NCBI GenBank assembly: GCA_945837185.1
Contig: CAMAMZ010000019.1
Coordinates: 1-20,324 of the forward strand
Length of the DNA: 20,324 bases
Source: an uncultured Bacteroidales bacterium
Lineage (GTDB): Bacteria; Bacteroidota; Bacteroidia; Bacteroidales; Bacteroidaceae
Direction of reading: 5' to 3'
The position numbers and the translations under genes were made by a program. The notes below the pieces were generated by a model that saw nothing but the letters and a program-made list of their open reading frames with translations, ran no database searches and was not told where the DNA came from. Below, one piece after another: positions 1 through 7,642 of this stretch; the first letter of the stretch is position 1; the number at the start of each line of letters is the position of its first letter.

Positions 1-16
1 AAGTTTTAGAAATTTC

Positions 17-1048
17 TTATCCGTTGTAAGCCTTCATCACCTTGATCAGGTCAACAACCTTGTGGCTGTAACCGATCTCGTTGTCATACCAAGAAACTAC
101 CTTAACGAAGTTCTCTGTGAGATAAACACCAGCGTTAGCGTCGAAGATAGATGTCAGAGCGCAACCCAAGAAGTCAGAAGAAACAACTGCATCCTCGGTG
201 TAACCCAGAATACCCTTCAACTCACCCTCAGAAGCAGCCTTCATAGCAGCGCAGATAGCCTCCTTTGTTGCAGGCTTCTTCAGGTTTACAGTCAAGTCAA
301 CAACAGAAACGTCAAGTGTAGGAACACGCATAGAGATACCAGTCAACTTGCCATTGAGCTCAGGAATAACCTTACCTACAGCCTTAGCAGCACCTGTTGA
401 AGAGGGGATGATGTTGCCTGCAGCAGCACGGCCACCACGCCAGTCCTTCATAGAGGGACCGTCAACGGTCTTCTGTGTAGCGGTGGTAGAGTGAACAGTT
501 GTCATCAAACCATTCTCGATACCGAAGCTGTCATTCAGAACCTTAGCGATAGGAGCCAAGCAGTTGGTTGTACAAGAAGCGTTAGAAACGATCTTCTGAC
601 CATTATACTTATCGGTGTTAACACCACACACGAACATATCAGCCTGACGACCATCAGCACCAGCCTTAGAAGGAGCAGAGAGGACAACATACTTTGCACC
701 AGCCTTCAGGTGCTTCTCAGCTTTGTCCATAGCAAGGAAGAGACCGGTAGACTCAACAACGTACTCAGCACCTACCTCATCCCACTTCAGATTCTCGGGA
801 TCACGCTCAGCGGTTACGCGGATGTGATTACCGTTAACGATCAGTTCGCTCTTCTCAACGTCAGCCTCGATAGTGCCTTCAAACTGGCCGTGCATGGTGT
901 CATACTTCAGCATGTAAGCCATGTAATCAACAGGGCAAAGGTCATTGATAGCAACTACCTGAACATCCTTTGCGTTTTCAGCCTCAACAGTTGAGCGGAA
1001 TACGAAACGGCCGATACGACCGAAACCGTTAATACCAATTTTAATCAT
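17..1048 (-). CDS. gapA: Glyceraldehyde-3-phosphate dehydrogenase, type I
   Basis: This cytosolic glycolytic enzyme oxidises glyceraldehyde 3-phosphate with NAD and phosphate to 1,3-bisphosphoglycerate. The 343-residue product is full length for the family. The N-terminal Rossmann domain opens with INGFGRIGR (residues 6-14), and N35/D36 lie where the NAD ribose is bound. The catalytic motif SNASCTTNC places the nucleophile at C159, and H186 in HSTTATQ is the activating histidine. The C-terminal signature SWYDNEIGYS is at 319-328. The start is the ATG directly before IKIGINGFG; upstream is an A-rich leader with no clear Shine-Dalgarno, as is usual in Bacteroidetes. It is transcribed divergently from mscL, and its stop lies 16 bases from the window edge, so no terminator is visible. 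The identification is very secure. NAD over NADP preference is inferred from the Asp. Confidence 0.98.
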   Translation of the reverse strand: MIKIGINGFGRIGRFVFRSTVEAENAKDVQVVAINDLCPVDYMAYMLKYDTMHGQFEGTIEADVEKSELIVNGNHIRVTAERDPENLKWDEVGAEYVVESTGLFLAMDKAEKHLKAGAKYVVLSAPSKAGADGRQADMFVCGVNTDKYNGQKIVSNASCTTNCLAPIAKVLNDSFGIENGLMTTVHSTTATQKTVDGPSMKDWRGGRAAAGNIIPSSTGAAKAVGKVIPELNGKLTGISMRVPTLDVSVVDLTVNLKKPATKEAICAAMKAASEGELKGILGYTEDAVVSSDFLGCALTSIFDANAGVYLTENFVKVVSWYDNEIGYSHKVVDLIKVMKAYNG

Positions 1049-1120
1049 TTTACTTTTCTTTTTATTAAAAGGTTTGTATAAAAATACCTAACTGAAAAAT
1101 CTTTTTTTCCTTATCGAAGG

Positions 1121-1128
1121 CAAAGATA
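1121..1128 (-). promoter_or_regulatory. Candidate -7 box for gapA
   Basis: Read on the minus strand this is TATCTTTG, an exact match to the Bacteroidetes -7 consensus TAnnTTTG. It lies about 73 bases upstream of the gapA ATG, giving a leader of roughly 65 nt. I see no TTTG at the expected -33 distance, so the call rests on the -7 box alone. Confidence 0.45.
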
Positions 1129-1140
1129 CAATTTTTTTCT

Positions 1141-1148
1141 TATATTTG
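1141..1148 (+). promoter_or_regulatory. Candidate -7 box for mscL
   Basis: TATATTTG matches TAnnTTTG on the plus strand and lies 12 bases from the oppositely directed gapA box. It predicts an mscL leader of about 140 nt. No clear -33 TTTG is present. The sequence is AT-rich, so a chance match is possible. Confidence 0.35.
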
Positions 1149-1295
1149 CATCCGAATCAAGTATTAAATAATATAAAAACTGATGGATAAAGTCACTTTT
1201 TTCGTTATAATGAGGCTTTGGAAATCAGGATGCCAAGTCGAGGTTGCAAAATGTGGCCATGAACAAAAGCTATTCATTTATTAAAGAGCTATTAT

Positions 1296-1724
1296 ATGAG
1301 TAAATTGTTGAAAGAGTTTAAGGAATTTGCGGTAAAAGGCAACGCTGTGGATATGGCTGTCGGTGTTATCATCGGTGGTGCGTTTGGAAAGATTGTCACC
1401 TCTATTGTAAATGACATTATCATGCCTCCCATAGGGTGGCTCATAGGAGGTGTGAAGTTTACTGATTTAAAATGTGAACTTCCGTCTGTTGATTTAGGAC
1501 TGGAAAAGTTGGAGCCGGTAACCATTAATTACGGATCGTTTATACAAACGGTTTTCGATTTTGCCATCATCGCCTTCTGTGTATTCCTGCTGGTAAAGGG
1601 TATCAACAAACTGGCGAAGAAGAAGGAGAAAGAAAAGCCAGCTCCCGCACCGGCCCCTCCTGCTCCCTCGGCAGAAGAGAAATTGCTAGCGGAAATCAGA
1701 GATTTATTGAAAAACAAGCAGTGA
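1296..1724 (+). CDS. mscL: Large-conductance mechanosensitive channel
   Basis: MscL is an inner-membrane channel that opens under membrane tension and releases solutes during hypo-osmotic shock. The 142-residue protein matches the family length. An amphipathic N-terminal helix (LLKEFKEFAVKGN) precedes TM1 at about 17-47, with the conserved glycine-rich AVGVIIGGAFGKIV and the NDIIMPP motif (39-45). A periplasmic loop spans about 52-80, and TM2 runs about 81-102. A Lys-rich stretch and an unusually Pro/Ala-rich linker (114-124) lead to the C-terminal cytoplasmic helix EEKLLAEIRDLLKN (127-140), which forms the pentameric bundle. The ATG at 1296 starts the conserved MSKLLKEF. A strong hairpin follows, so the gene is probably a single transcription unit. 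Confidence 0.96.
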   Translation: MSKLLKEFKEFAVKGNAVDMAVGVIIGGAFGKIVTSIVNDIIMPPIGWLIGGVKFTDLKCELPSVDLGLEKLEPVTINYGSFIQTVFDFAIIAFCVFLLVKGINKLAKKKEKEKPAPAPAPPAPSAEEKLLAEIRDLLKNKQ

Positions 1725-1733
1725 TTCGGTTAG

Positions 1734-1782
1734 GTATAATAGGAGGCGTTTGCCTCCTATTATACTGCCTTCCTGCTTTTTT
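1734..1782 (+). terminator. Hairpin terminator after mscL
   Basis: A perfect 14-bp inverted repeat (gtataataggaggc, 1734-1747; complement 1752-1765) with a GTTT loop begins 9 bases after the mscL stop. A six-T tract follows at 1777-1782. The T tract is 11 bases from the stem rather than adjacent, so this is a strong hairpin but not a textbook intrinsic terminator. Confidence 0.65.
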
Positions 1783-1904
1783 ATAGGTGAAGTAGCACAT
1801 GATGTGAAGGGTGTTTCCTACTACTACAATATAATAAGGTGTTACCTTAATCGGTGATAAAACGATCTAATGAAATACATAACAGTTTAGCATTATTCTA
1901 TACA

Positions 1905-3062
1905 ATGAAAACGATTATTACTTGTGCACTAACGGCATGTCTTTCCGTTTCTGTTGGCACCGTGGCAGCGCAGCAGAAGAAAGTTGACGACCCTCTTCAA
2001 TACCGAGTGCTTGAGGGCTATCTCAATAAACATCCTAGAGGAAAGATTGCTATACCGGATATTCTTGGCTATAAAACCATCAAAGCCGATTTGCATTTAC
2101 ATACCATGCAAAGTGACGGTCAGGTAACGCCCTCCTTCCGTGTACAGGAAGCGTATGAAGAGGGCTTGGATGCCATAGCTATTACAGACCATCAGCCAAC
2201 GCCGCGTTATAACAATATAAGCGATGGAAATATCTCATACGAACAGGCTCTGAAGACTGCAAAAAAGTTCAAGATAACTTTGATAAGAGGTGCTGAGGTG
2301 ACAGGTTATTATAAGGGGAATGTAGGACATATGAATTTTCTCTTTACAACGGATAACAACCGTTATTATCCGAGGCATGATGACAATGTGGAACCTGCTA
2401 CGGCAGACAGCCTCTTGCGACAGGCGCAAGCTGATGGGGTGTGGGTGACAACCAATCATCCCGGTTGGCCCGATCATGATAGTGAGTTGTCGGATTTCCT
2501 CATTCAACAGATTAAGGCGGGTCGCATCCATGGTGTAGAGGTGTTTAACGATCAAGAGTTCTATCCTCGTGCCATCGATTATCTGTACGATTATAACCTG
2601 ACACCTATCGGTGCTACAGACTGCCATCTTCCAATAGCCTATCGTTTCAATTTGAAAAGAGCCTTTAGAGCCATGACACTCATATTTGCCAAAGATGGTA
2701 GTGAGGCCGCCATCAAAGAGGCAATGTTTGCTCGGCGTACAATAGCTTACGCTGATAATCTTTTGGCAGGCAAGCAACCCTATGTAGAGGCCTTGCTCAA
2801 GGCCTCGGTAAAATTGGCTTCCCCCGTTGTGTCTAAAAAATCCAAGACCGTTACATTGCGTTTCACCAATGTAAGCGCTATACCTTATACCTTGCGGGAG
2901 AAAACATCGGGAACAACCATTCTTGTCAAGCCATTAGACACGACGGAAGTGACATGTGCGCCAACTGATATGGAAAGTGAATGGGAAGTGACAAATATAT
3001 ATGTGCGCCCAACCGTTCACCTGTCGTTGCCCCTTTCTTCACTTGTGGCGCCTGCTGAATAG
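1905..3062 (+). CDS. Secreted PHP-domain phosphoesterase (Sb-PDE-like)
   Basis: This is a predicted exported metal-dependent phosphoesterase. From the ATG at 1905 the product is 385 residues. A GTG 51 bases upstream would put polar residues before the signal peptide, so I rejected it. The N-terminus has a Lys and a hydrophobic run to about residue 22, consistent with signal peptidase I cleavage after VAA. LTAC at 9-12 also resembles a lipobox, though the hydrophobic segment before it is short. The PHP metal motifs are complete: DLHLHT (H64, H66), SDG (D71), ITDH (H96), GAE (E131), H142, NHP (H185) and TDCH (D239, H241). After about residue 300 comes a beta-rich C-terminal domain. Bacteroidetes homologues are often called Sb-PDE family phosphodiesterases. 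The PHP fold is secure; the substrate is unknown. It converges on the minus-strand glycosyltransferase gene with a 20-base gap. Confidence 0.8.
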   Translation: MKTIITCALTACLSVSVGTVAAQQKKVDDPLQYRVLEGYLNKHPRGKIAIPDILGYKTIKADLHLHTMQSDGQVTPSFRVQEAYEEGLDAIAITDHQPTPRYNNISDGNISYEQALKTAKKFKITLIRGAEVTGYYKGNVGHMNFLFTTDNNRYYPRHDDNVEPATADSLLRQAQADGVWVTTNHPGWPDHDSELSDFLIQQIKAGRIHGVEVFNDQEFYPRAIDYLYDYNLTPIGATDCHLPIAYRFNLKRAFRAMTLIFAKDGSEAAIKEAMFARRTIAYADNLLAGKQPYVEALLKASVKLASPVVSKKSKTVTLRFTNVSAIPYTLREKTSGTTILVKPLDTTEVTCAPTDMESEWEVTNIYVRPTVHLSLPLSSLVAPAE

Positions 3063-3082
3063 CACGATGTAAAGCGCTTCTA

Positions 3083-4189
3083 CTATCGTGTGTTGAGAAG
3101 TGATAGGTAAAGTTGTTCGTACTGTGCGGATACTTTAAGGTAATCATGGTGCCGCATGATATATTGGATGCTTTGACGACGCAGTGGTGTGATACGCTCG
3201 GGATGTATGACAAGCTGTTCCAGTTCATTGTAAACCGACTCGTAAAAGGGAGCTACATTGATAATAGGATGTAGCTCCTTTTCTTGAAGAATCTCATAGC
3301 TCTCCGGTTCACCGCCGCCAATGCAGATAATACCTTTGGCCATGGCTTCCAAAGGATTCATGGAAGGCGTATAGCTGTAAAGCTGGTCGAGAATGGCTTC
3401 TTCTCCTTCCATGGCTTGCATATATTCGTTGAATGCAAGACTTTTCGCGACTTTCAGTGCAACACGCTCAGGATAGCGCGCAACAATGTCTGTTGCTGCC
3501 TTCAGCATGATGTCGGTGCCTTTGTAAGCCGACCTATTGCCGTTGATGCCGAGAAAAAGGCGTAGCTTCCCTTGGTGTGGTGGTATGTCAGAAGGCTTCA
3601 TGGTGGGTTGTATCGGATAGGGAATAAAGCTTGTCTTTTGTGGGAAAACAGGTTGGTAACATACCCAGTATTCATACAACCCGGTTACAATGGCATCGCA
3701 GTCGTCAGCTATCAAGCGATTGAGTTTTTCCTTTGCTGTGCCACACCAATCCTGCGTGTAGCGGATTGCTTCCTTGTCGTTGCGTAGTTTTGAGCCGATA
3801 TTGAAATCGCTGTATCGTAGGGGCATACGTGTGATGTTTTCATGCACCCAGTAGTAGTCCATGCCAAATCCCCCCAGTACGATGCGTTTGTTGTAGCGTC
3901 GGAGAAGTTTATATAGAAGAAAAAGCCGCTCGGCCCGTAGTTCAAAAAACAGGGGATTGATAAGTTGTACAATGTCGTAGCCGCATAATTGAGGGAATAT
4001 GCGGGCTATACGTCCCAACAATTGTATGCCGCCCCATCTGCCATTCGGGCGGCTTACATCTATATCACGGGGATAATTTTTCCAGAAATCTCCATTAGAG
4101 CAAACCGTCACCTGATGACCCCTGCACTTCAGTCCGGCAGCCAATGTGGTATGCACACGGCTGTACTCTCCCAATAACAGTATTTTCAT
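3083..4189 (-). CDS. GT-B fold glycosyltransferase (GT4/GT1-like)
   Basis: This predicted cytoplasmic glycosyltransferase transfers a sugar from a nucleotide donor, probably to a lipid-linked surface glycan. The 368-residue protein opens with MKILLLGEYSRVHTTLAAGL, like the GT-B N-terminal fold, with the glycine-rich GGFGMD at 106-111. The second Rossmann half begins near KLRLFLGINGNRSAYKG (208-224). The donor-binding signature is NPLEAMAKG (278-286), with E281 and E294 as the candidate retaining-type glutamates (spacing longer than the classical EX7E). It is the last of three minus-strand genes. Its ATG overlaps the upstream stop as ATGA, suggesting translational coupling. No membrane segments are seen. 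The fold is well supported, but donor and acceptor cannot be read from the sequence. Confidence 0.78.
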   Translation of the reverse strand: MKILLLGEYSRVHTTLAAGLKCRGHQVTVCSNGDFWKNYPRDIDVSRPNGRWGGIQLLGRIARIFPQLCGYDIVQLINPLFFELRAERLFLLYKLLRRYNKRIVLGGFGMDYYWVHENITRMPLRYSDFNIGSKLRNDKEAIRYTQDWCGTAKEKLNRLIADDCDAIVTGLYEYWVCYQPVFPQKTSFIPYPIQPTMKPSDIPPHQGKLRLFLGINGNRSAYKGTDIMLKAATDIVARYPERVALKVAKSLAFNEYMQAMEGEEAILDQLYSYTPSMNPLEAMAKGIICIGGGEPESYEILQEKELHPIINVAPFYESVYNELEQLVIHPERITPLRRQSIQYIMRHHDYLKVSAQYEQLYLSLLNTR

Positions 4190-5163
4190 CGAATCGTAAC
4201 AAGTAAGATTTTTCGTCCGATTCTACTTGCAACAAGCTTTCGGAACCACACGTATTTACGTGTGTAAGGTTTGTCGGGCAAAGGAAAGAGGTTGCGGTTA
4301 CGAAGCATGCCGATAGCCGTTTCCAAAGCATGGGCATCGTGTGTATAGCGGATGACATTATAAAGATAATCCATTGACAGTTGCGCAATACGCCGTTTTA
4401 ATGCCACACCCTCCTGTTCTGGTAATGTGTCGATACGGTCTTGCAGCGTACAGATAACGCGGAAGGAGTCGTCAATGCGACGCTTGCATGCCTCAGGTTG
4501 TGTATTGTGGGTAAGTGACGTTGCTCGTTGGCGGTAGAAATAGGCCTTGCTGGCTGTAGCATACAAAGTTTCTGCACGCAAGATGAGTTGTGGGGTAAAT
4601 TCTTCATCTTCCGTAGTACTATGCACATTAAAGCGCAACTTCCCTATGATATCTTTCCTGAAAATATATCCACACACACTGGCTCGCAAATTATGATTAT
4701 ACATATAGGTGCTTCCATTCATGGGACCTTCGATTGAAAACGGAGGGGTAGCACTACTGTCGTCATCGGCCTCGGAGGTGGTAGCATCGAAAACAACCAT
4801 ATCGGGTTGGTGATAGCGCATGATATCTAAACAATGGTTATATGGGATAGTGATGAGAAAATCATCGCCATCAACAAATTGAATGTATTGTCCGCGTGCC
4901 ATCCGCAATCCTGTGTTGCGAGCTTCACTGAGACCTCCGTGCGGCTGAAGGATATAAAAAATCTCATCAAAGTAATCATTCAGTTCATTGATTGCAGGTG
5001 TTGCAGAGCCGTCATCCACTACAATAATTTCCCGCTCCTTGGCTGTGAGCGAGAGTGTAAACAACCGAGAAATACATGTTTGCAAATACTCCTCGGGTAG
5101 GTTGAAGGTCGTCACAATGAAAGAAATGAGCGGACGCTGTGAATGGTTCTGTGTAGTTGGCAT
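4186..5163 (-). CDS. GT-A family 2 glycosyltransferase
   Basis: This is a predicted inverting glycosyltransferase of 325 residues for envelope polysaccharide assembly. The GT2 fold starts at LISFIVTTFN (12-21). The nucleotide-binding VVDDGS is at 48-53, the GGLSEARNTGL segment at 76-86, and the metal-binding DGDD at 98-101. E185/D186 in TTEDEEF is the candidate catalytic-base region. The later segment YRQRATSLTH closely resembles YRQHATSVTH in the plus-strand GT2 gene at 7643, suggesting related subfamilies. The first ATG gives a 10-residue lead-in before the fold, and no later Met precedes the core. Its 5' end overlaps the upstream gene by 52 nt and its 3' end overlaps the next start by 4 nt. 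The sugar is unknown. Confidence 0.85.
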   Translation of the reverse strand: MPTTQNHSQRPLISFIVTTFNLPEEYLQTCISRLFTLSLTAKEREIIVVDDGSATPAINELNDYFDEIFYILQPHGGLSEARNTGLRMARGQYIQFVDGDDFLITIPYNHCLDIMRYHQPDMVVFDATTSEADDDSSATPPFSIEGPMNGSTYMYNHNLRASVCGYIFRKDIIGKLRFNVHSTTEDEEFTPQLILRAETLYATASKAYFYRQRATSLTHNTQPEACKRRIDDSFRVICTLQDRIDTLPEQEGVALKRRIAQLSMDYLYNVIRYTHDAHALETAIGMLRNRNLFPLPDKPYTRKYVWFRKLVASRIGRKILLVTIR

Positions 5164-6005
5164 AAAATATGAAATCCGATATGATGATTAATCCAAAGTT
5201 TGAGCGTATTATCGTAAGGTAATGTGGGAAGGGAAGGTGGTGTGCCTGTGGCATGGAACACGTCGAGGGCAATGTTGAGCACATGTGCATAGTAGGCGCT
5301 ATCATGCACTTGGGTTAGCACGCGAAGGTGAGATTCCAACAGGTGGTACAGGTCGATGGCAGAAGCCTTGACGCTGATGCCTTGTGGGTTATAGTGATAG
5401 CAATAGCTGCCATAGGGGAGCGTGGCGACAGATGTACAGGCTTGGAGGAGACGGGGTAACACATCAACGTCCTCGAAATTGCGCCCTTCAGGAAAACGGA
5501 TATCCTGGAAAAGATGCCTGCGATACAACTTATTCCATGCATAGGTGTGGCAGTAGGCTGCTGTGGATAACCAATACGCATGCCAATTCCGATAAATGTT
5601 TTCTTGCAGAGTCAGCAGTTGTGCTTGGCGAAATTTTCCTCCCTCTATGCTAATAGGGTATTCCACCATGTCGCATTGCGGATGGTTGCTGAGCCATGTC
5701 CTCAGTGGAGGATAAGTGTTGGGCGATACTGTGTCGTCGCTGTCAACGAAGGTCAAAATCGTGCCATGGCTTGCTTTGATGCCATTATTGCGTGCTGCGC
5801 TCAGTCCTTGATGGTGTTGGTGTATGACATGAATTTGGCTGTTTCTGGCTGCCCATTCGTCGCACAAGATTCCACTGTCATCAGGTGACTCGTCGTCAAT
5901 GAGGATGATCTCGTCATCAGGTTTCAGTTGCCTCACGACGCTTCGTATGCAGTCATTGAGTGTTGCTGCGGTACGATATACTGGTATGATGACAGACAAG
6001 TTCAT
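5112..6005 (-). CDS. GT-A family 2 glycosyltransferase
   Basis: The product is a 297-residue GT2 glycosyltransferase, first gene of the minus-strand glycan operon. I chose the ATG at 6005 because the GT2 fold begins at once (NLSVIIPVYRT). A longer reading to 6146 would add 47 residues unlike the family and run across a candidate promoter. Motifs are ILIDDES (34-40), QGLSAARNNGI (66-76), VDSDD (87-91), the AWNKLYRRHLF segment common in capsule and LPS GT2 enzymes (156-166), and FEDVD (177-181) with the probable catalytic acid. The C-terminus is helical. It overlaps the next gene by 52 nt in a different frame. Function as a surface-glycan transferase is inferred from the adjacent flippase; specificity is unknown. 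Confidence 0.85.
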   Translation of the reverse strand: MNLSVIIPVYRTAATLNDCIRSVVRQLKPDDEIILIDDESPDDSGILCDEWAARNSQIHVIHQHHQGLSAARNNGIKASHGTILTFVDSDDTVSPNTYPPLRTWLSNHPQCDMVEYPISIEGGKFRQAQLLTLQENIYRNWHAYWLSTAAYCHTYAWNKLYRRHLFQDIRFPEGRNFEDVDVLPRLLQACTSVATLPYGSYCYHYNPQGISVKASAIDLYHLLESHLRVLTQVHDSAYYAHVLNIALDVFHATGTPPSLPTLPYDNTLKLWINHHIGFHILCQLHRTIHSVRSFLSL

Positions 6006-6028
6006 AGTGCTGACAAATGATGTTGCTG

Positions 6029-6036
6029 CAAAATTA
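6029..6036 (-). promoter_or_regulatory. Candidate -7 box for the minus-strand glycosyltransferase operon
   Basis: On the minus strand this reads TAATTTTG, matching TAnnTTTG, 23 bases before the ATG at 6005. It predicts a short leader of about 17 nt. No good -33 box is visible. The 128-base gap to the divergent flippase gene must hold promoters for both directions; I could not identify a convincing plus-strand box. Confidence 0.35.
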
Positions 6037-6133
6037 CATAAAAAAGATGAGATAACTCGTGTGGAACATTTAAAAAGCGATTGTTTTTCTGGCTTCTGTG
6101 AAAATAAAAATTGTGGAAATACGTTATTAAGGT

Positions 6134-7612
6134 ATGCAAAAAACAACAGGAGAGTATCGTCATGTGTTGCAATCCGTATCTCTTTTGGGGAGTGTGCAGG
6201 TAGTCAGCATTTTCTTGGGTTTGGTTCGAAACAAGTGCATTGCCGTGTTGTTGGGACCTGCCGGAATGGGATTGCTGTCACTGTATAATGGTGTGATAAA
6301 ATTCTTCGCTGATACTACTACCATGGGTGTTCCTGTTTCGGGTGTTAGAAAACTTACGGCGGAGGAAAACGTGTTGGCTGATATGCATCGTCATAGGATG
6401 GCTGAACATGTGGCTGTGATACGTTGTTGGAGTCTGTTGGCTGCTGTCGTGGGAATGTTGGTGTGTATGGCGTCGGCTCCATGGGTGGCCTCTGTAGTAT
6501 TTGAAGGTAATCATTGTGCCGATTTGCTACTTTTGTCAATTTGCGTAGGTCTTACAGCTGTTTCAGGAGGTGAGATGGCAATATTGAAGGGATTTCGTAG
6601 GTTGCATTCGCTTGCCAAAGTTTCGGTATGGCAAGCATTGTGGGTTTTGTTACTCACTACACCTATTATATATATATATAGGGAGCGTGCCATCGTAGCT
6701 TCACTGTTGCTGGCATCGTTGCTGCAGTGTCTTCTCGCATTTCGCCATAGCCTTCCGCTATGTCCTTGGACCTTCCCATTTCGTTTTTCCTATTTACGTC
6801 AGGGTGTAGGGATGGTGCGTCTTGGTATGGGACTTGTTTTAGCCGGTATCATGGGCAGTGGCATGGAACTATTGCTGCGTAGTTTTTTAGGTGAGGGTTC
6901 TTTACAGGATTTGGGTTATTACAATGCGGGGTATATGTTGACGGTTACATACGGGAGTATGGTGTTTGCAGCTTTAGAGTATGATTTCTTCCCTCGTCTT
7001 TCTGCTACGTGTGCCTGCGGCAAGAGGCCACGTATCAATGCTTGCGTCAGTCGTCAGGTAGAGATGTCGCTTCTGTTCATTGCTCCTATGGTGGCGGTGT
7101 TGCTTGCTTGCTTGCCTCTTTTGCTACCCTTGTTATTCAGTGGCCGGTTTATGCCAGTGGTGGGTATGCTACAGTTTTCTCTACCCTCCCTTCTTTTCCG
7201 CAGTGTGAGTCTTCCAACTGCTTATCTTACTTTGGCAAAAGACGATGCTCGGAGTTATCTTTTGACAGAAATGGTATATGATATAGGGATGTTAGGTTTG
7301 TTATGGGGAGGATACAGATTGGGAGGAGTCACCGGTATGGGTGTCTTTTTTCTGGTAGTTTCTGCTTTCTATGCATTGTTTTTGCAAGGCTACATGTTTC
7401 ATAAGTATCGTTTTGTGCTTTCGTCGTATGCCATTCGCATTTTTTCGGTTCATTTCACCTTGTTACTTATAGAACTGGGTGTGGTGCGTTTGATGGATGG
7501 TTGGATGTACGTCGTGGGTTGTGCTGGCCTGGTGACAGCAAACGTTATGTTTACATGGCGTCAATTACAGCGAATGGGATTTGGACAGCAGACGAAGGGG
7601 CAAAAAGAATAA
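6134..7612 (+). CDS. Wzx-like polysaccharide flippase (MOP superfamily)
   Basis: This is an integral inner-membrane protein of 492 residues, predicted to flip lipid-linked oligosaccharides to the periplasmic face. It has about 12 or more hydrophobic segments. The N-terminal region (VSIFLGLVRNKCIAVLLGPAG at 24-44, then MGLLSLYNGVI) is typical of WzxE/RfbX-type flippases, where an Arg in TM1 and the LLGPAGMG turn recur. GYYNAGYMLT at about 263-272 matches the family's second-half pattern. The start is the ATG at 6134; a 30-base gap separates it from the following GT2 gene, so the two are probably cotranscribed. Short tandem repeats (TA)7 at 6667-6680 and (TTGC)4 at 7100-7115 lie inside the reading frame. 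The family call is strong; the specific glycan is unknown. Confidence 0.85.
   Translation: MQKTTGEYRHVLQSVSLLGSVQVVSIFLGLVRNKCIAVLLGPAGMGLLSLYNGVIKFFADTTTMGVPVSGVRKLTAEENVLADMHRHRMAEHVAVIRCWSLLAAVVGMLVCMASAPWVASVVFEGNHCADLLLLSICVGLTAVSGGEMAILKGFRRLHSLAKVSVWQALWVLLLTTPIIYIYRERAIVASLLLASLLQCLLAFRHSLPLCPWTFPFRFSYLRQGVGMVRLGMGLVLAGIMGSGMELLLRSFLGEGSLQDLGYYNAGYMLTVTYGSMVFAALEYDFFPRLSATCACGKRPRINACVSRQVEMSLLFIAPMVAVLLACLPLLLPLLFSGRFMPVVGMLQFSLPSLLFRSVSLPTAYLTLAKDDARSYLLTEMVYDIGMLGLLWGGYRLGGVTGMGVFFLVVSAFYALFLQGYMFHKYRFVLSSYAIRIFSVHFTLLLIELGVVRLMDGWMYVVGCAGLVTANVMFTWRQLQRMGFGQQTKGQKE
6667..6680 (+). repeat. (TA)7 dinucleotide repeat inside the flippase gene
   Basis: There are seven tandem TA units in coding sequence, encoding part of IIYIYR. 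Gain or loss of one unit would shift the frame about one third of the way into the protein. The repeat itself is directly visible; any phase-variable role is inference. Confidence 0.9.
7100..7115 (+). repeat. (TTGC)4 tetranucleotide repeat inside the flippase gene
   Basis: There are four tandem TTGC units in coding sequence for the LLACLP region of a hydrophobic segment. A one-unit change would shift the frame. It is short compared with known phase-variation tracts. Confidence 0.9.
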
Positions 7613-7642
7613 GATGACAACAAGCATAAAACGAACATAACG

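Noticed and set aside
1854..1904. GTG start extending the PHP protein by 17 residues
   Set aside because: It would place polar residues before the signal peptide. The ATG at 1905 gives a normal signal sequence.
2235..2777. 180-codon minus-strand frame inside the PHP gene
   Set aside because: The plus-strand PHP product has all metal motifs, whereas this frame has no family features.
3063..3090. CACGAT/ATCGTG inverted repeat between the convergent PHP and glycosyltransferase genes
   Set aside because: It has only 6 bp of pairing with a 16-base loop, and its right arm lies inside the end of the glycosyltransferase gene. It is too weak to call a terminator.
6006..6146. 47-residue N-terminal extension of the first minus-strand GT2
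   Set aside because: It has no family similarity, covers a candidate -7 box and overlaps the flippase start.
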